DNA of 64,000 bases from Streptomyces sp. NBC_01198 (GTDB lineage: Bacteria; Actinomycetota; Actinomycetes; Streptomycetales; Streptomycetaceae): the NCBI RefSeq assembly GCF_036010485.1, contig NZ_CP108568.1, positions 3,122,001 to 3,186,000 of the forward strand. Reading direction: 5' to 3'. Made by a program: the position numbers and the translations under genes. Shown here one piece after another: positions 19,087 through 27,631 of the stretch. Within the stretch, counting starts at the first letter, position 1, and each line of letters starts with the position of its first letter. The notes below the pieces were generated by a model that worked only from the letters and a program-made list of their open reading frames with translations, was not told the DNA's origin and did not search any database.

Positions 19087-20709
19087 TTACCGCCGGCGCT
19101 CCACCCGGCGCTCGTCCCACACCGGCTCGGTCGTCTCCCGGACCAGGCCGTCGGACCCGAAGACCAGGTAGCGGTCGAAGCTGCGGGCGAACCAGCGGTC
19201 GTGGGTCACGGCGAGCACCGTGCCGTCGTAGGACTCCAGCCCCTCCTGCAGTGCCTCCGCGCTCTCCAGGTCCAGGTTGTCGGTCGGCTCGTCGAGCAGC
19301 AGCGCGGTGGTGCCGGCCAGTTCCATCAGCAGGATCTGGAAGCGGGCCTGCTGGCCGCCGGAGAGCTTGTCGAAGGGCTGGTCGCCCTGCCGCTCCAGCT
19401 CGTAGCGGCGCAGCACCGACATCGCGCGGCCGCGGTCCCTGGCGTGCTCGGTCCACAGGATGTCCACCAGCGGGCGGCCGCGCAGCTCCGGGTGCGCGTG
19501 GGTCTGGGCGAAGTGGCCGGCGACCACCCGGGCGCCCAGTTTGTACGTCCCCGTGTGCGCGACGCTCCCGTCACCGGCCAGCAGCCGCAGGAAGTGCGAC
19601 TTGCCCGAGCCGTTGGACCCGAGCACCGCGACCCGCTCGCCGTAGAAGACCTCCAGGTCGAACGGCTTCATCAGGCCGGTCAGCTCCAGCTTCTCGCAGG
19701 TCACCGCGCGCATGCCGGTGCGGCCGCCCTTGAGCCGCATGCTGATGTCCTGCTCGCGCGGCGGCTCCTGCGGGGCGCCGGCGTCCTCGAAACGCTTCAG
19801 CCGGGTCTGGGCCGCGTGGTAACGCGACGCCATGTCGGGGCTGTTCGCCGCCTGCTGGCGCAGCCGCAGCACCATCGCCTTGAGCTTGGCGTGCTCCTCC
19901 TCCCAGCGGCGCCGCAGCTCCTCGAAGCGCGCGAAGCGCTCCTTGCGGGCCTCGTGGAAGGTGTCGAAGCCGCCGCCGTGCACCCAGGTCGTCGATCCGG
20001 CGGGCCCGGTCTCCACGCTGACGATCTTCTCCGCGGTACGCGACAGCAACTCCCGGTCGTGGCTGACGAACAGCACGGTCTTCCGGGTGGCCGCGATCTG
20101 CTCCTCCAGCCAGCGCTTGCCCGGTACGTCCAGGTAGTTGTCCGGCTCGTCGAGCAGCAGCACCTCGTCGGGGCCGCGCAGCAGCGCTTCGAGCACCAGC
20201 CGCTTCTGCTCGCCGCCGGAGAGCGTCTTGACCTCGCGCCACTGCGCCCGCTCGTAGGGGACGCCGAGCGCCGCCATGGTGCACATGTCCCACAGCGTCT
20301 CGGCCTCGTAGCCGCGCGCCTCCGCCCAGTCGCCGAGCGCGTGCGCGTACGCCATCTGGGCCGGCTCGTCGTCCTGCGCCATGATCGCCAACTCGGCCGC
20401 GTCGACCGCCTCGGCGGCCGCCCGGATCCTCGGGTGCGCCACCGACACCAGCAGGTCGCGTACGGTCCGATCGTCCCGGACGCTTCCGATGAACTGCCGC
20501 ATCACGCCGAGGCCGCCGCTGACGGTGATCCCGCCGCCGTGCGGCGTGATCTCCCCGGAGATCAGCCGCAGCAGCGTCGTCTTGCCTGCGCCGTTCGGTC
20601 CGACCAGCGCGACGGCCGCGCCGTCGCCGACCCGGAACGAGACGTCGCCGAGCAGCGCCCGCCCGTCCGGCAGGTAATACTCCAGGTGCGCTGCTTCCAC
20701 ATGTCCCAT
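19087..20709 (-). CDS. ABC-F family ATP-binding protein
   Basis: 540 residues with two ABC ATPase domains and no membrane segment, the hallmark of ABC-F proteins. These act on the ribosome, either protecting it from antibiotics or tuning translation. Domain 1 has Walker A GPNGAGKTT (37-45), signature LSGGEQ and Walker B LLLDEPDNYLD. The charged inter-domain linker follows (FARFEELRRRWEEEHAKLKA). Domain 2 has GSNGSGKS, LSGGQQ and LLLDEPTDNLD. Whether it gives drug resistance cannot be told. It stands alone between rplM and a divergent gene. Confidence 0.9.
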   Translation of the reverse strand: MGHVEAAHLEYYLPDGRALLGDVSFRVGDGAAVALVGPNGAGKTTLLRLISGEITPHGGGITVSGGLGVMRQFIGSVRDDRTVRDLLVSVAHPRIRAAAEAVDAAELAIMAQDDEPAQMAYAHALGDWAEARGYEAETLWDMCTMAALGVPYERAQWREVKTLSGGEQKRLVLEALLRGPDEVLLLDEPDNYLDVPGKRWLEEQIAATRKTVLFVSHDRELLSRTAEKIVSVETGPAGSTTWVHGGGFDTFHEARKERFARFEELRRRWEEEHAKLKAMVLRLRQQAANSPDMASRYHAAQTRLKRFEDAGAPQEPPREQDISMRLKGGRTGMRAVTCEKLELTGLMKPFDLEVFYGERVAVLGSNGSGKSHFLRLLAGDGSVAHTGTYKLGARVVAGHFAQTHAHPELRGRPLVDILWTEHARDRGRAMSVLRRYELERQGDQPFDKLSGGQQARFQILLMELAGTTALLLDEPTDNLDLESAEALQEGLESYDGTVLAVTHDRWFARSFDRYLVFGSDGLVRETTEPVWDERRVERRR

Positions 20710-20817
20710 GACCTGAATTCTCCCGTGCGGTCCGATCCCGCCCAACCCGTTTTCCCCGAACGGCCTTGTCCCTGCCGCCCGTAACGGCCCGCGGTAGGCC
20801 GGTGGCCGGACCGGCAA

Positions 20818-20830
20818 TATGATGCGCGAC
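20818..20830 (+). promoter_or_regulatory. -10 box suggesting a leaderless transcript
   Basis: TATGAT at 20818-20823 is followed after 7 nt by ATG 20831. This TAnnnT-N7-ATG layout is the typical signature of leaderless transcripts in actinobacteria. There is no ribosome site ahead of the ATG and the -35 is poor. Confidence 0.5.
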
Positions 20831-22336
20831 ATGACCGATGGCCCCGGGCAGCAGCAGCCGCCGCAGGAACCGCGCACGAACGCCGACGCCGAAGGTACCG
20901 GCGAGCGCGAAGTGCTGGAGGGACGCGTCATCCCCTCCCGCCCGCAGTCCCAGCACGACTCCGACCCGCGCCAGCAGTTCCGCCGGCAGTCCCCACCGCC
21001 CCCGCAGGCCCCCGAGGCCGGCCCCGCCTGGTCCCCGCAGGCCGACGCGGCCACCCAGGCGGTCCCCCAGGGCGAACCGTGGGGCCAGGGCCCGCAGCAG
21101 CCGGCGCTGGAGACCCCGCACCCGGACGCCGCGACGCAGATCGTCCCGGCCCAGAACTGGTCGGGGCCGCCGTACGCGGCGCAGCCGCAGCCCCCGGCCG
21201 AGCAGCAGCCGCACGCCGGCCCGCAGCAGTCCGTACCGCCGCAGGCGCCGGCCCAGCAGCAGTACGCGGCCCCGCAGCAGCAGGCCGGTCAGCCGGCGCA
21301 GCAGTACGCGCCCCAGCCCCAGCCGCAGGCGCCGGCCCCGGCCCCCACCCCGGCGCCGGCCCAGCAGCAGCCGCGACCCGCCCCGCAGCAGCCCGCGCCG
21401 GCCCAGCACGCCGCTCCGCCCCCGCAGGCCCAGTCGCCCGCCCGGCACGCGGCCCAGGGCCCGCAGGGGCAGGTGCCGTTCGCCGGCGGCCCTGCGGCAC
21501 GGCCGCCGCGGTCGCGGTCGCGGCAGACCGCGGAAGCCCCCACCCCGGACTGGGACGCGCTCGCCGAGCAGCAGGAGGCCACCGGCGCGCGCCGGCGCCG
21601 CGTCCTGATGCTCACCGGCGGCATCGTCGCCATCGCGGTGATAGCCGGCGGCGTGGCCACTGCGGTCGTGATGTCCGGCAAGAGCGACGACAAGACGTCC
21701 GCGGGACCGTCCGCCTCCACGTCCACCACGGCCGGCCAGCAGCCGCTGCCGCCGGTGCCGTCCTTCTCCTCCGTGGCGCCGCCTCCGCCGGTGAATCCGC
21801 TGGACTACCTCAACACCGCCGCCAAGGACAAGGCGCCGCTCACCCCGGACGCCCTCTTCCCGACCAAGCAGTTCACCACGAAGAGCGGTGGCCGCACCTA
21901 CACCAAGACCACGACCGACGTCACGACGTCCTGCGCGAAGAACGCCAGGAAGGCGGTCGCGACGGCGCTCACCGCCAACGGCTGCCAGAAGCTGATCCGC
22001 GCGACCTACACGCAGGGCGACCTGGTCGTGACGGTCGGCGTCGCGGTCTTCCCCGACGACGCCCACGCCAAGATGGTCTCGGGCATCAACCAATACCTGG
22101 CCCCGCTCAGCGGCGGCGGCGTCGCCGACTTCTGCCGGGCTGTGCGCTGCCAGATGACGGCCAACTCCGTGGGCCGGTACGCCTACTTCAGCATCGCGGG
22201 CTTCAAGAACGGTACGACGCTGTCGGCCCACGACACGGTGGGGAAGCAGGCGGCCAACGACGCGTCCGATTTCGCGTTCGGCCGCATAGTCCAGCGCGGC
22301 AAGGACGCTGCCGCTGCGGACCCGAGCCGGCAGTAG
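20831..22336 (+). CDS. Pro/Gln-rich single-pass membrane protein with extracytoplasmic domain
   Basis: About 501 residues. Roughly the first 230 are low-complexity, dominated by Pro, Gln and Ala, and probably cytoplasmic and disordered. A basic stop (GARRRR) precedes one transmembrane helix (VLMLTGGIVAIAVIAGGVATAVVM). A Ser/Thr/Pro linker leads to a folded outer domain of about 180 residues containing four cysteines that could form disulfides. The architecture is common in Streptomyces surface proteins of unknown role. The start was chosen at ATG 20831 from the -10 spacing; ATG 20819 and 20822 are in frame. Confidence 0.8.
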   Translation: MTDGPGQQQPPQEPRTNADAEGTGEREVLEGRVIPSRPQSQHDSDPRQQFRRQSPPPPQAPEAGPAWSPQADAATQAVPQGEPWGQGPQQPALETPHPDAATQIVPAQNWSGPPYAAQPQPPAEQQPHAGPQQSVPPQAPAQQQYAAPQQQAGQPAQQYAPQPQPQAPAPAPTPAPAQQQPRPAPQQPAPAQHAAPPPQAQSPARHAAQGPQGQVPFAGGPAARPPRSRSRQTAEAPTPDWDALAEQQEATGARRRRVLMLTGGIVAIAVIAGGVATAVVMSGKSDDKTSAGPSASTSTTAGQQPLPPVPSFSSVAPPPPVNPLDYLNTAAKDKAPLTPDALFPTKQFTTKSGGRTYTKTTTDVTTSCAKNARKAVATALTANGCQKLIRATYTQGDLVVTVGVAVFPDDAHAKMVSGINQYLAPLSGGGVADFCRAVRCQMTANSVGRYAYFSIAGFKNGTTLSAHDTVGKQAANDASDFAFGRIVQRGKDAAAADPSRQ

Positions 22337-22360
22337 CCCCGCCGTACCCCGCGGGCCGGG

Positions 22361-22700
22361 GGGCCCTTGCCCCTTGCGGTGGCGACGCTGCCTTCCCGCG
22401 GTCCCGGTGAGCGCCCCTGGGGGCTGCCACTTGCGGTGGCTGGTCGCCTGCAGCGCCGTCGTGGCTGGTCGCGCAGTTCCCCGCGCCCCTGGGTAGGTGC
22501 CACTTGCCGTGGCGTCGCATCTTTCCCACCGTCTCGGCTGAGCGCGCAGTTCCCCGCGCCCCTTCGGGCGCGTTTCCTCCTCCGCCCAGCATTGCGCCCC
22601 TGCCAGGGGCTCTCTGCCGGAGAGGGTGAGCGTTTTTCAGGGGCGCGGGGAACTGCGCGCGCAACAACGACGCACCGGCACTGTGAACGCAACAGGAAGT
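22361..22700. repeat. Array of mosaic intergenic repeat copies
   Basis: The 382-nt gap before truA is filled with the repeat. CGCGCAGTTCCCCGCGCCCC occurs at about 22469 and again near 22543, and the inverse GGGGCGCGGGGAACTGCGCG near 22640. CCACTTGCGGTGGC-type modules lie between. No gene is visible. This is the densest cluster of the repeat in the window. Confidence 0.75.
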
Positions 22701-22718
22701 GGCACCCCCACCTACAAG

Positions 22719-23561
22719 CTAGGCGCAGCCGAGTGTGCGGAGGTTGCGGGCGGCCTGGTTGCGGGCCGCGAGGTGGGCGTCGGCGGGGTAGCCGACCTCC
22801 TCCAGGGTCAGGCCGTGGGGGCGCACGACGTTCACCGCGGAGTGGCGGACCCGGCCGGCCAGGACCTCCGCCGGGAAGGGCACCGGCCGGTGGCCGTCGC
22901 CGACCAGGATCATCGCCCCCACCAGCGCCCGCACCATGTTGTGGCAGAAGGCGTCAGCCCTGACCGTGGCGACGGCCACACCGTCGGCGCCGCGCGACCA
23001 GCGCACGTCGAGCAGCGTGCGGATCGTCGTCGCGCCCTCGCGCTTCTTGCAGTAGGCCGCGAAGTCGTGCTCCCCCAGGAGCAGTTCGGCAGCGGCGTTC
23101 ATGGCGTCGACGTCGACCGGCCGGTCGTGCCAGAGCACATGGCCGCGCAGCAGCGGGTCCACCCCGCCGGGGTGGTCGCCGACCCGGTAGGCGTAGCGCC
23201 GCCAGACCGCGGAGAAGCGGGCGTTGAAGCCGGCCGGCGCCTCGCTGACGCGGAAGACGCGGACGTCCCAGGGCAGCCGCCCGGCGAGCCGCCTGCGCAG
23301 CTTGTCGCGTTCGAGGGCCCAGACGTCCTCCGGCAGGTCGACGTGTGCGACCTGCCCGCGCGCGTGGACGCCGGCGTCGGTGCGGCCGGCCACGGTCAGC
23401 TCGACCGGCTCGGGCAGCCGCAGCACCGTGGCGATCGCCGACTCCAGCTCACCCTGCACGGTGCGCCGGCTGCGCTGCTTGGCCCAGCCGGAGAATTCGG
23501 CCCCGTCGTATGCCAGGTCCAGCCGGACCCGGACGAAACCGGGTGCCGCGTCGTCGCTCAC
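22719..23561 (-). CDS. truA: tRNA pseudouridine(38-40) synthase TruA
   Basis: 280 residues. It isomerises U38-U40 in the tRNA anticodon arm. The catalytic Asp lies in [25 protein letters not shown] at the N-terminus and [14 protein letters not shown] near the C-terminus are family motifs. The start is GTG 23561, 7 nt after GAGGAG. It is the last gene of the alpha operon, after rplQ and a hairpin. Confidence 0.96.
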   Translation of the reverse strand: MSDDAAPGFVRVRLDLAYDGAEFSGWAKQRSRRTVQGELESAIATVLRLPEPVELTVAGRTDAGVHARGQVAHVDLPEDVWALERDKLRRRLAGRLPWDVRVFRVSEAPAGFNARFSAVWRRYAYRVGDHPGGVDPLLRGHVLWHDRPVDVDAMNAAAELLLGEHDFAAYCKKREGATTIRTLLDVRWSRGADGVAVATVRADAFCHNMVRALVGAMILVGDGHRPVPFPAEVLAGRVRHSAVNVVRPHGLTLEEVGYPADAHLAARNQAARNLRTLGCA

Positions 23562-23590
23562 GGGTAGCTCCTCACCATGGGGAACGGAAC

Positions 23591-23620
23591 GGACCCGCAC
23601 CCCGGAGGGGGTACGGGTCC
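23591..23620 (-). terminator. Hairpin between rplQ and truA
   Basis: Arms 23591-23603 and 23608-23620 pair over 13 positions with one mismatch around GGAG. It could terminate most rplQ transcripts or protect their 3' ends, so that truA is expressed less than the ribosomal genes. Confidence 0.6.
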
Positions 23621-23646
23621 GCCCGTGGAACACAGAGTCCGACGCC

Positions 23647-24183
23647 TCAGGCGTCCTTGGCCTCGTCCGACTCCTCGGCCTCGGCGTCCGCGTCCGCGCC
23701 AGCGGGCTTGGCGTCCTCTGCGGCCTCGTCCTTCTTGAGGTCGCTCAGGGCCTCGTCACCCGCGGCGTCCTTCGCGGAACGCTTCGTCGCGGCCTCGGCC
23801 TCACCGACAGCGGACTGCTGCACGGTCAGGGCCTCGACCAGCTCGATGACCGCCATCGGGGCGTTGTCGCCACGACGGGGGCCGATCTTGGTGATCCGGG
23901 TGTAGCCACCCGGGCGGTTCTCGTACCGCGGGCCGATCTCGGTGAAGAGCGTGTGCACGATGCTCTTGTCCGTGATGGTCTGCAGCACCTGGCGACGGTT
24001 GTGCATGTCGCCCTTCTTCGCCTTGGTGATCAGGCGCTCCGCGACCGGGCGCAGACGGCGCGCCTTGGCCTCGGTGGTGGTGATGCGGCCGTGCTCGAAG
24101 AGCGACTTCGCGAGGTTCGCGAGGAGCAGCTTCTCGTGCGCGGCGCTGCCGCCCAGACGGGCACCCTTGGCGGGCTGAGGCAT
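23647..24183 (-). CDS. rplQ: 50S ribosomal protein L17
   Basis: 178 residues. The L17 core ([18 protein letters not shown] onward; about 120 residues) is followed by an Ala/Glu/Asp-rich tail of nearly 60 residues, a typical actinobacterial extension. It sits by the exit-tunnel side of the large subunit. The gene follows rpoA after a 118-nt spacer with a perfect hairpin. Confidence 0.97.
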   Translation of the reverse strand: MPQPAKGARLGGSAAHEKLLLANLAKSLFEHGRITTTEAKARRLRPVAERLITKAKKGDMHNRRQVLQTITDKSIVHTLFTEIGPRYENRPGGYTRITKIGPRRGDNAPMAVIELVEALTVQQSAVGEAEAATKRSAKDAAGDEALSDLKKDEAAEDAKPAGADADAEAEESDEAKDA

Positions 24184-24260
24184 GGTCGTTCTCCTTCTAC
24201 GCTGCACCGGCCGTGTCAGGTACCGGTGTCAGTGCGAACTGGCGGCTGCCAGCTCGTTCA

Positions 24261-24295
24261 CCGGCGGCACCCGGGGAGTCCCCGGGTGCCGCCGG
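24261..24295 (-). terminator. Perfect hairpin in the rpoA-rplQ spacer
   Basis: Arms of 17 bp (24261-24277 and 24279-24295; CCGGCGGCACCCGGGGA) with a single-base centre, just after the rpoA stop. It may act as a partial terminator or an mRNA processing signal that sets the rpoA to rplQ ratio. Confidence 0.65.
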
Positions 24296-24301
24296 AAGTG
24301 A

Positions 24302-25324
24302 TCAGTACTGCTCGGTCTCCACGAAGCCGGCGTCGACGTCGTCGTCGGCGCCGAAGGCGTCGGCGGCGGCGGTCGGGTCGAATCCGGGCGGGCTGTCCTT
24401 GAGGGCCAGGCCCATGCCGGCCAGCTTCGCCTTGACCTCGTCGATCGACTTCGCACCGAAGTTCCGGATGTCGAGCAGGTCCGCCTCGGAGCGGGCGACG
24501 AGCTCACCCACGGAGTGGATGCCCTCACGCTTGAGGCAGTTGTAGGAGCGGACGGTCAGTTCCAGCTCCTCGATCGGCAGCGCCAGGTCCGCGGCCAGGG
24601 CGGCGTCCGTCGGGGACGGGCCCATGTCGATGCCCTCGGCGTCGACGTTGAGCTCGCGGGCCAGGCCGAACAGCTCGACCAGGGTCTTGCCGGCCGACGC
24701 CATGGCGTCGCGGGGACGCATGGCCTGCTTGGTCTCGACGTCGACGATCAGCTTGTCGAAGTCGGTGCGCTGCTCGACACGGGTCGCCTCGACCTTGTAG
24801 GTGACCTTGAGCACCGGGCTGTAGATGGAGTCGACCGGGATCCGGCCGATCTCCTGGCCCTGCTGCTTGTTCTGCACCGCGGAGACGTAGCCGCGACCGC
24901 GCTCGACGGTCAGCTCCATCTCCAGCTTGCCCTTGGCGTTCAGCGTGGCCAGGACCAGGTCGGGATTGTGCACCTCGACACCGGCCGGGGGCGCGATGTC
25001 GGCGGCGGTGACGACACCCGGGCCCTGCTTGCGCAGGTACATCACGACCGGCTCGTCGTGCTCGGAGGAGACGACCAGCTGCTTGATGTTGAGGATGACG
25101 TCGGTCACGTCCTCCTTGACACCCGGCACGGTGGTGAACTCGTGCAGGACGCCGTCGACCCGGATGGAGGTGACCGCGGCACCCGGGATCGAGGAGAGGA
25201 GCGTACGGCGCAGGGAGTTGCCGAGGGTGTAGCCGAAGCCCGGCTCAAGCGGCTCGATCACGAACCGTGAGCGGAATTCGTCGACGACCTCTTCGGTCAA
25301 CGAGGGACGCTGAGCAATCAGCAT
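24302..25324 (-). CDS. rpoA: DNA-directed RNA polymerase subunit alpha
   Basis: 340 residues. The N-terminal domain for dimerisation and assembly ([21 protein letters not shown]) and the C-terminal domain that contacts UP elements and activators ([31 protein letters not shown]) are both intact. The acidic C-terminal end is normal in Streptomyces. The gene lies between rpsD and rplQ. Confidence 0.99.
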   Translation of the reverse strand: MLIAQRPSLTEEVVDEFRSRFVIEPLEPGFGYTLGNSLRRTLLSSIPGAAVTSIRVDGVLHEFTTVPGVKEDVTDVILNIKQLVVSSEHDEPVVMYLRKQGPGVVTAADIAPPAGVEVHNPDLVLATLNAKGKLEMELTVERGRGYVSAVQNKQQGQEIGRIPVDSIYSPVLKVTYKVEATRVEQRTDFDKLIVDVETKQAMRPRDAMASAGKTLVELFGLARELNVDAEGIDMGPSPTDAALAADLALPIEELELTVRSYNCLKREGIHSVGELVARSEADLLDIRNFGAKSIDEVKAKLAGMGLALKDSPPGFDPTAAADAFGADDDVDAGFVETEQY

Positions 25325-25441
25325 TTTCGTGGGTCCTTCTGTCGTGGGCGCCCGCTATTTGACGCCCCCTGTACTACGAGGGTACGGGCGGCACGGCGAA
25401 ACCGTGAGAAACGGCTGCCGTACCGCCCGCCCAGCGAGCTG

Positions 25442-26068
25442 CTACTTGGAGTAGAGCTCGACGATCAGCTGCTCCTGCACCTGGGTGTCGATCACCTGGC
25501 GCTCGGGCAGGCTGTGCACGAGGATCCGCAGCTTGCCCGCGTTGGCTTCCAGCCACGCCGGCACGGTCTTGTCGCCGGCCTCGCCCTGCGCCACCGCGAA
25601 CGGGGTCAGGTTGCGGGACGACTCGCGGACCTCGACGATGTCACTCACAGCGACGCGAGCCGACGGAATGTCGTTCTTGCGGCCGTTGACGGTGATGTGT
25701 CCGTGACGGACCAGCTGACGGGCGTGGTCGCGGGACTTGGCGAAGCCGGCCCGGTAGACCACGTTGTCGAGGCGGGTCTCGAGGATGCGAAGCAGGTTCT
25801 CACCGGTCTTGCCGGACTTCTGGTTCGCTTCCTTGTAGTAGTTCACGAACTGCTTCTCGAGGACACCGTAGATACGCGCGCACTTCTGCTTCTCACGCAG
25901 CTGAAGCAGGTACTCGCTGTCCTTGGTGCGCCCGCGTCCGTGCTCACCCGGGGGGTAAGGACGGATCTCGATCGGGCACTTCGCGCTCTCGCACTTGGCT
26001 CCCTTGAGGAAGAGCTTCTGCTTTTCCCGACGGCATCGCTTGCAGTCGGCCCCGGTGTAACGCGCCAT
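25442..26068 (-). CDS. rpsD: 30S ribosomal protein S4, zinc-motif (C+) form
   Basis: 208 residues. The N-terminus carries C9-x2-C12-x13-C26-x4-C31, the spacing of the zinc site in Thermus S4. The RNA-binding S4 domain is in the middle (QLVRHGHITVNGRKNDIPS). S4 starts 30S assembly. Its place between rpsK and rpoA is ancestral; from memory, S. coelicolor has its rpsD at another locus in a cysteine-free form. A zinc-free paralogue elsewhere in this genome is possible. Confidence 0.97.
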   Translation of the reverse strand: MARYTGADCKRCRREKQKLFLKGAKCESAKCPIEIRPYPPGEHGRGRTKDSEYLLQLREKQKCARIYGVLEKQFVNYYKEANQKSGKTGENLLRILETRLDNVVYRAGFAKSRDHARQLVRHGHITVNGRKNDIPSARVAVSDIVEVRESSRNLTPFAVAQGEAGDKTVPAWLEANAGKLRILVHSLPERQVIDTQVQEQLIVELYSK

Positions 26069-26094
26069 TGTCTCAGTTCTCCTGTATCAGCTGG

Positions 26095-26499
26095 TCAGAC
26101 GCGGCGGCGCTTCGGCGGGCGGCAGCCGTTGTGCGGGGTCGGGGTGACGTCCTGGATCGAGCCGACCTCGAGGCCGGTGGCCTGGAGGGAGCGGATCGCG
26201 GTCTCGCGGCCGGAGCCGGGACCCTTGACGAAGACGTCAACCTTGCGCATGCCGTGCTCCTGCGCCCGGCGGGCGGCCGACTCGGCGGCCATCTGCGCGG
26301 CGAAGGGGGTGGACTTGCGCGAGCCCTTGAAGCCGACGTGGCCGGCGGAGGCCCAGGAGATCACGTTGCCCGAGGGGTCGGTGATCGAGACGATCGTGTT
26401 GTTGAACGTGCTCTTGATGTGGGCGTGCCCGTGAGCGACGTTCTTCTTTTCCTTGCGGCGCACCTTCTTGGCTGCGCCCTGACGGCCCTTAGGAGGCAT
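26095..26499 (-). CDS. rpsK: 30S ribosomal protein S11
   Basis: 134 residues, normal length. It forms part of the 30S platform near the E site. Motifs are [28 protein letters not shown] and the end [18 protein letters not shown]. It lies 26 nt upstream of rpsD. Confidence 0.98.
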   Translation of the reverse strand: MPPKGRQGAAKKVRRKEKKNVAHGHAHIKSTFNNTIVSITDPSGNVISWASAGHVGFKGSRKSTPFAAQMAAESAARRAQEHGMRKVDVFVKGPGSGRETAIRSLQATGLEVGSIQDVTPTPHNGCRPPKRRRV

Positions 26500-26567
26500 G
26501 TGTCACGTTCTCCCGGTGGAGGTGGTCGGTCCTATGGCGAAGACCGCTGGGTGGGTCCTGCTGAGGA

Positions 26568-26948
26568 CTACTTCTTGCCCGGCTTCTTCTTGCCGGCGAT
26601 GGCGCGACGCGGGCCCTTGCGGGTGCGGGCGTTGGTGTGAGTGCGCTGCCCGTGGACGGGCAGGCCGCGGCGGTGACGAAGACCCTGGTAGCAGCCGATC
26701 TCCACCTTGCGGCGGATGTCGGCCTGCACCGAACGACGGAGGTCACCCTCGGTCGTGTAGTTGTCGTCGACCCACTTGGCGATCTTGACGAGGTCTTCCT
26801 CGGGAAGGTCGCGCACGCGGACGTCGGGGTTCACACCGGTGTTCTTCAGGATGTCCTGCGAGCGCGAACGCCCGATGCCGAAGACATAGGTGAGGGCGAT
26901 CTCCACGCGCTTCTCGCGCGGGAGGTCAACGCCTGAAAGGCGTGCCAT
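26568..26948 (-). CDS. rpsM: 30S ribosomal protein S13
   Basis: 126 residues. It lies in the 30S head and contacts the 50S subunit and P-site t[23 protein letters not shown] and [20 protein letters not shown] are diagnostic, with a basic tail. It is 68 nt upstream of rpsK and 186 nt downstream of rpmJ. That latter gap holds two GC hairpins (near 27020 and 27050) but no gene. Confidence 0.98.
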   Translation of the reverse strand: MARLSGVDLPREKRVEIALTYVFGIGRSRSQDILKNTGVNPDVRVRDLPEEDLVKIAKWVDDNYTTEGDLRRSVQADIRRKVEIGCYQGLRHRRGLPVHGQRTHTNARTRKGPRRAIAGKKKPGKK

Positions 26949-27135
26949 GTGTGTGGCTCCTGATGATGTCGGAGGTCTTCCGCAGCGCCGGTTCCCGGCG
27001 GCCGTGTCAGGTACCGGACGGGTCCCCGGCCTCCGCCGGGGGTGTCGTCCCCTCGATACGGGGGACGGGCACTGCGTATGTACGTGTGTGCGTCGCGCGA
27101 ATCTCTGCGGCGGTGCAGAAGGAGCAGGTCGTACG

Positions 27136-27249
27136 TCAGCCCTGGCGCTGCTTGTGGCGCAGGTTGTCGCAGATGACCATGACCCGGCCGTGGCGGCGGA
27201 TCACCTTGCACTTGTCGCAGATCTTCTTGACGCTCGGCTTGACCTTCAT
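27136..27249 (-). CDS. rpmJ: 50S ribosomal protein L36, zinc form
   Basis: 37 residues, beginning [20 protein letters not shown]. Cys11, Cys14, Cys27 and His32 make the zinc site of the C+ form. Streptomyces usually also has a zinc-free paralogue under Zur control at another locus. It lies between infA and rpsM as in most bacteria. Confidence 0.96.
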   Translation of the reverse strand: MKVKPSVKKICDKCKVIRRHGRVMVICDNLRHKQRQG

Positions 27250-27278
27250 GGGATGTCAGGTTCTCCGGGTCTTGAGAT

Positions 27279-27500
27279 CTACTTGTATCGGTAGACGATC
27301 CGTCCGCGCGTCAGGTCGTACGGAGACAGCTCCACGACGACCCGGTCATCCGGAAGGATACGGATGTAGTGCATCCGCATCTTGCCGCTGATGTGCGCGA
27401 GGACCTTGTGACCGTTCTGCAGCTCCACCTTGAACATGGCGTTCGGCAGAGACTCGATCACGGTGCCCTCGATTTCGATGGCGCCTTGCTTTTTGGCCAT
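27279..27500 (-). CDS. infA: Translation initiation factor IF-1
   Basis: 73 residues, a single OB-fold that occupies the 30S A site during initiation. It begins [19 protein letters not shown] and ends [11 protein letters not shown]. Its promoter is probably the TAGACT box at 27572-27577, so infA-rpmJ-rpsM-rpsK-rpsD-rpoA-rplQ can be transcribed apart from secY-adk-map. Confidence 0.98.
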   Translation of the reverse strand: MAKKQGAIEIEGTVIESLPNAMFKVELQNGHKVLAHISGKMRMHYIRILPDDRVVVELSPYDLTRGRIVYRYK

Positions 27501-27571
27501 GTCCTGCTTTCGGGATCGGCTACCTTGATCGGCTCCAGGCATGCCGGAAGACATGCGAGAGCCGACGTGTC

Positions 27572-27577
27572 AGTCTA
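27572..27577 (-). promoter_or_regulatory. Candidate -10 box for infA
   Basis: TAGACT on the minus strand, 72 nt upstream of the infA start in the 131-nt map-infA gap. The -35 region (TTCGTC with an 18-nt spacer) is weak. Confidence 0.4.
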
Positions 27578-27631
27578 CGACACGGCTCCCGGAAAGACGA
27601 ATCCACTGTGTATGCCCACGCTGCAAGATCA

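Noticed and set aside
22361..22700. The repeat cluster as a CRISPR array or insertion sequence
   Set aside because: The units are not evenly spaced, spacers are absent, and there is no transposase or cas gene.
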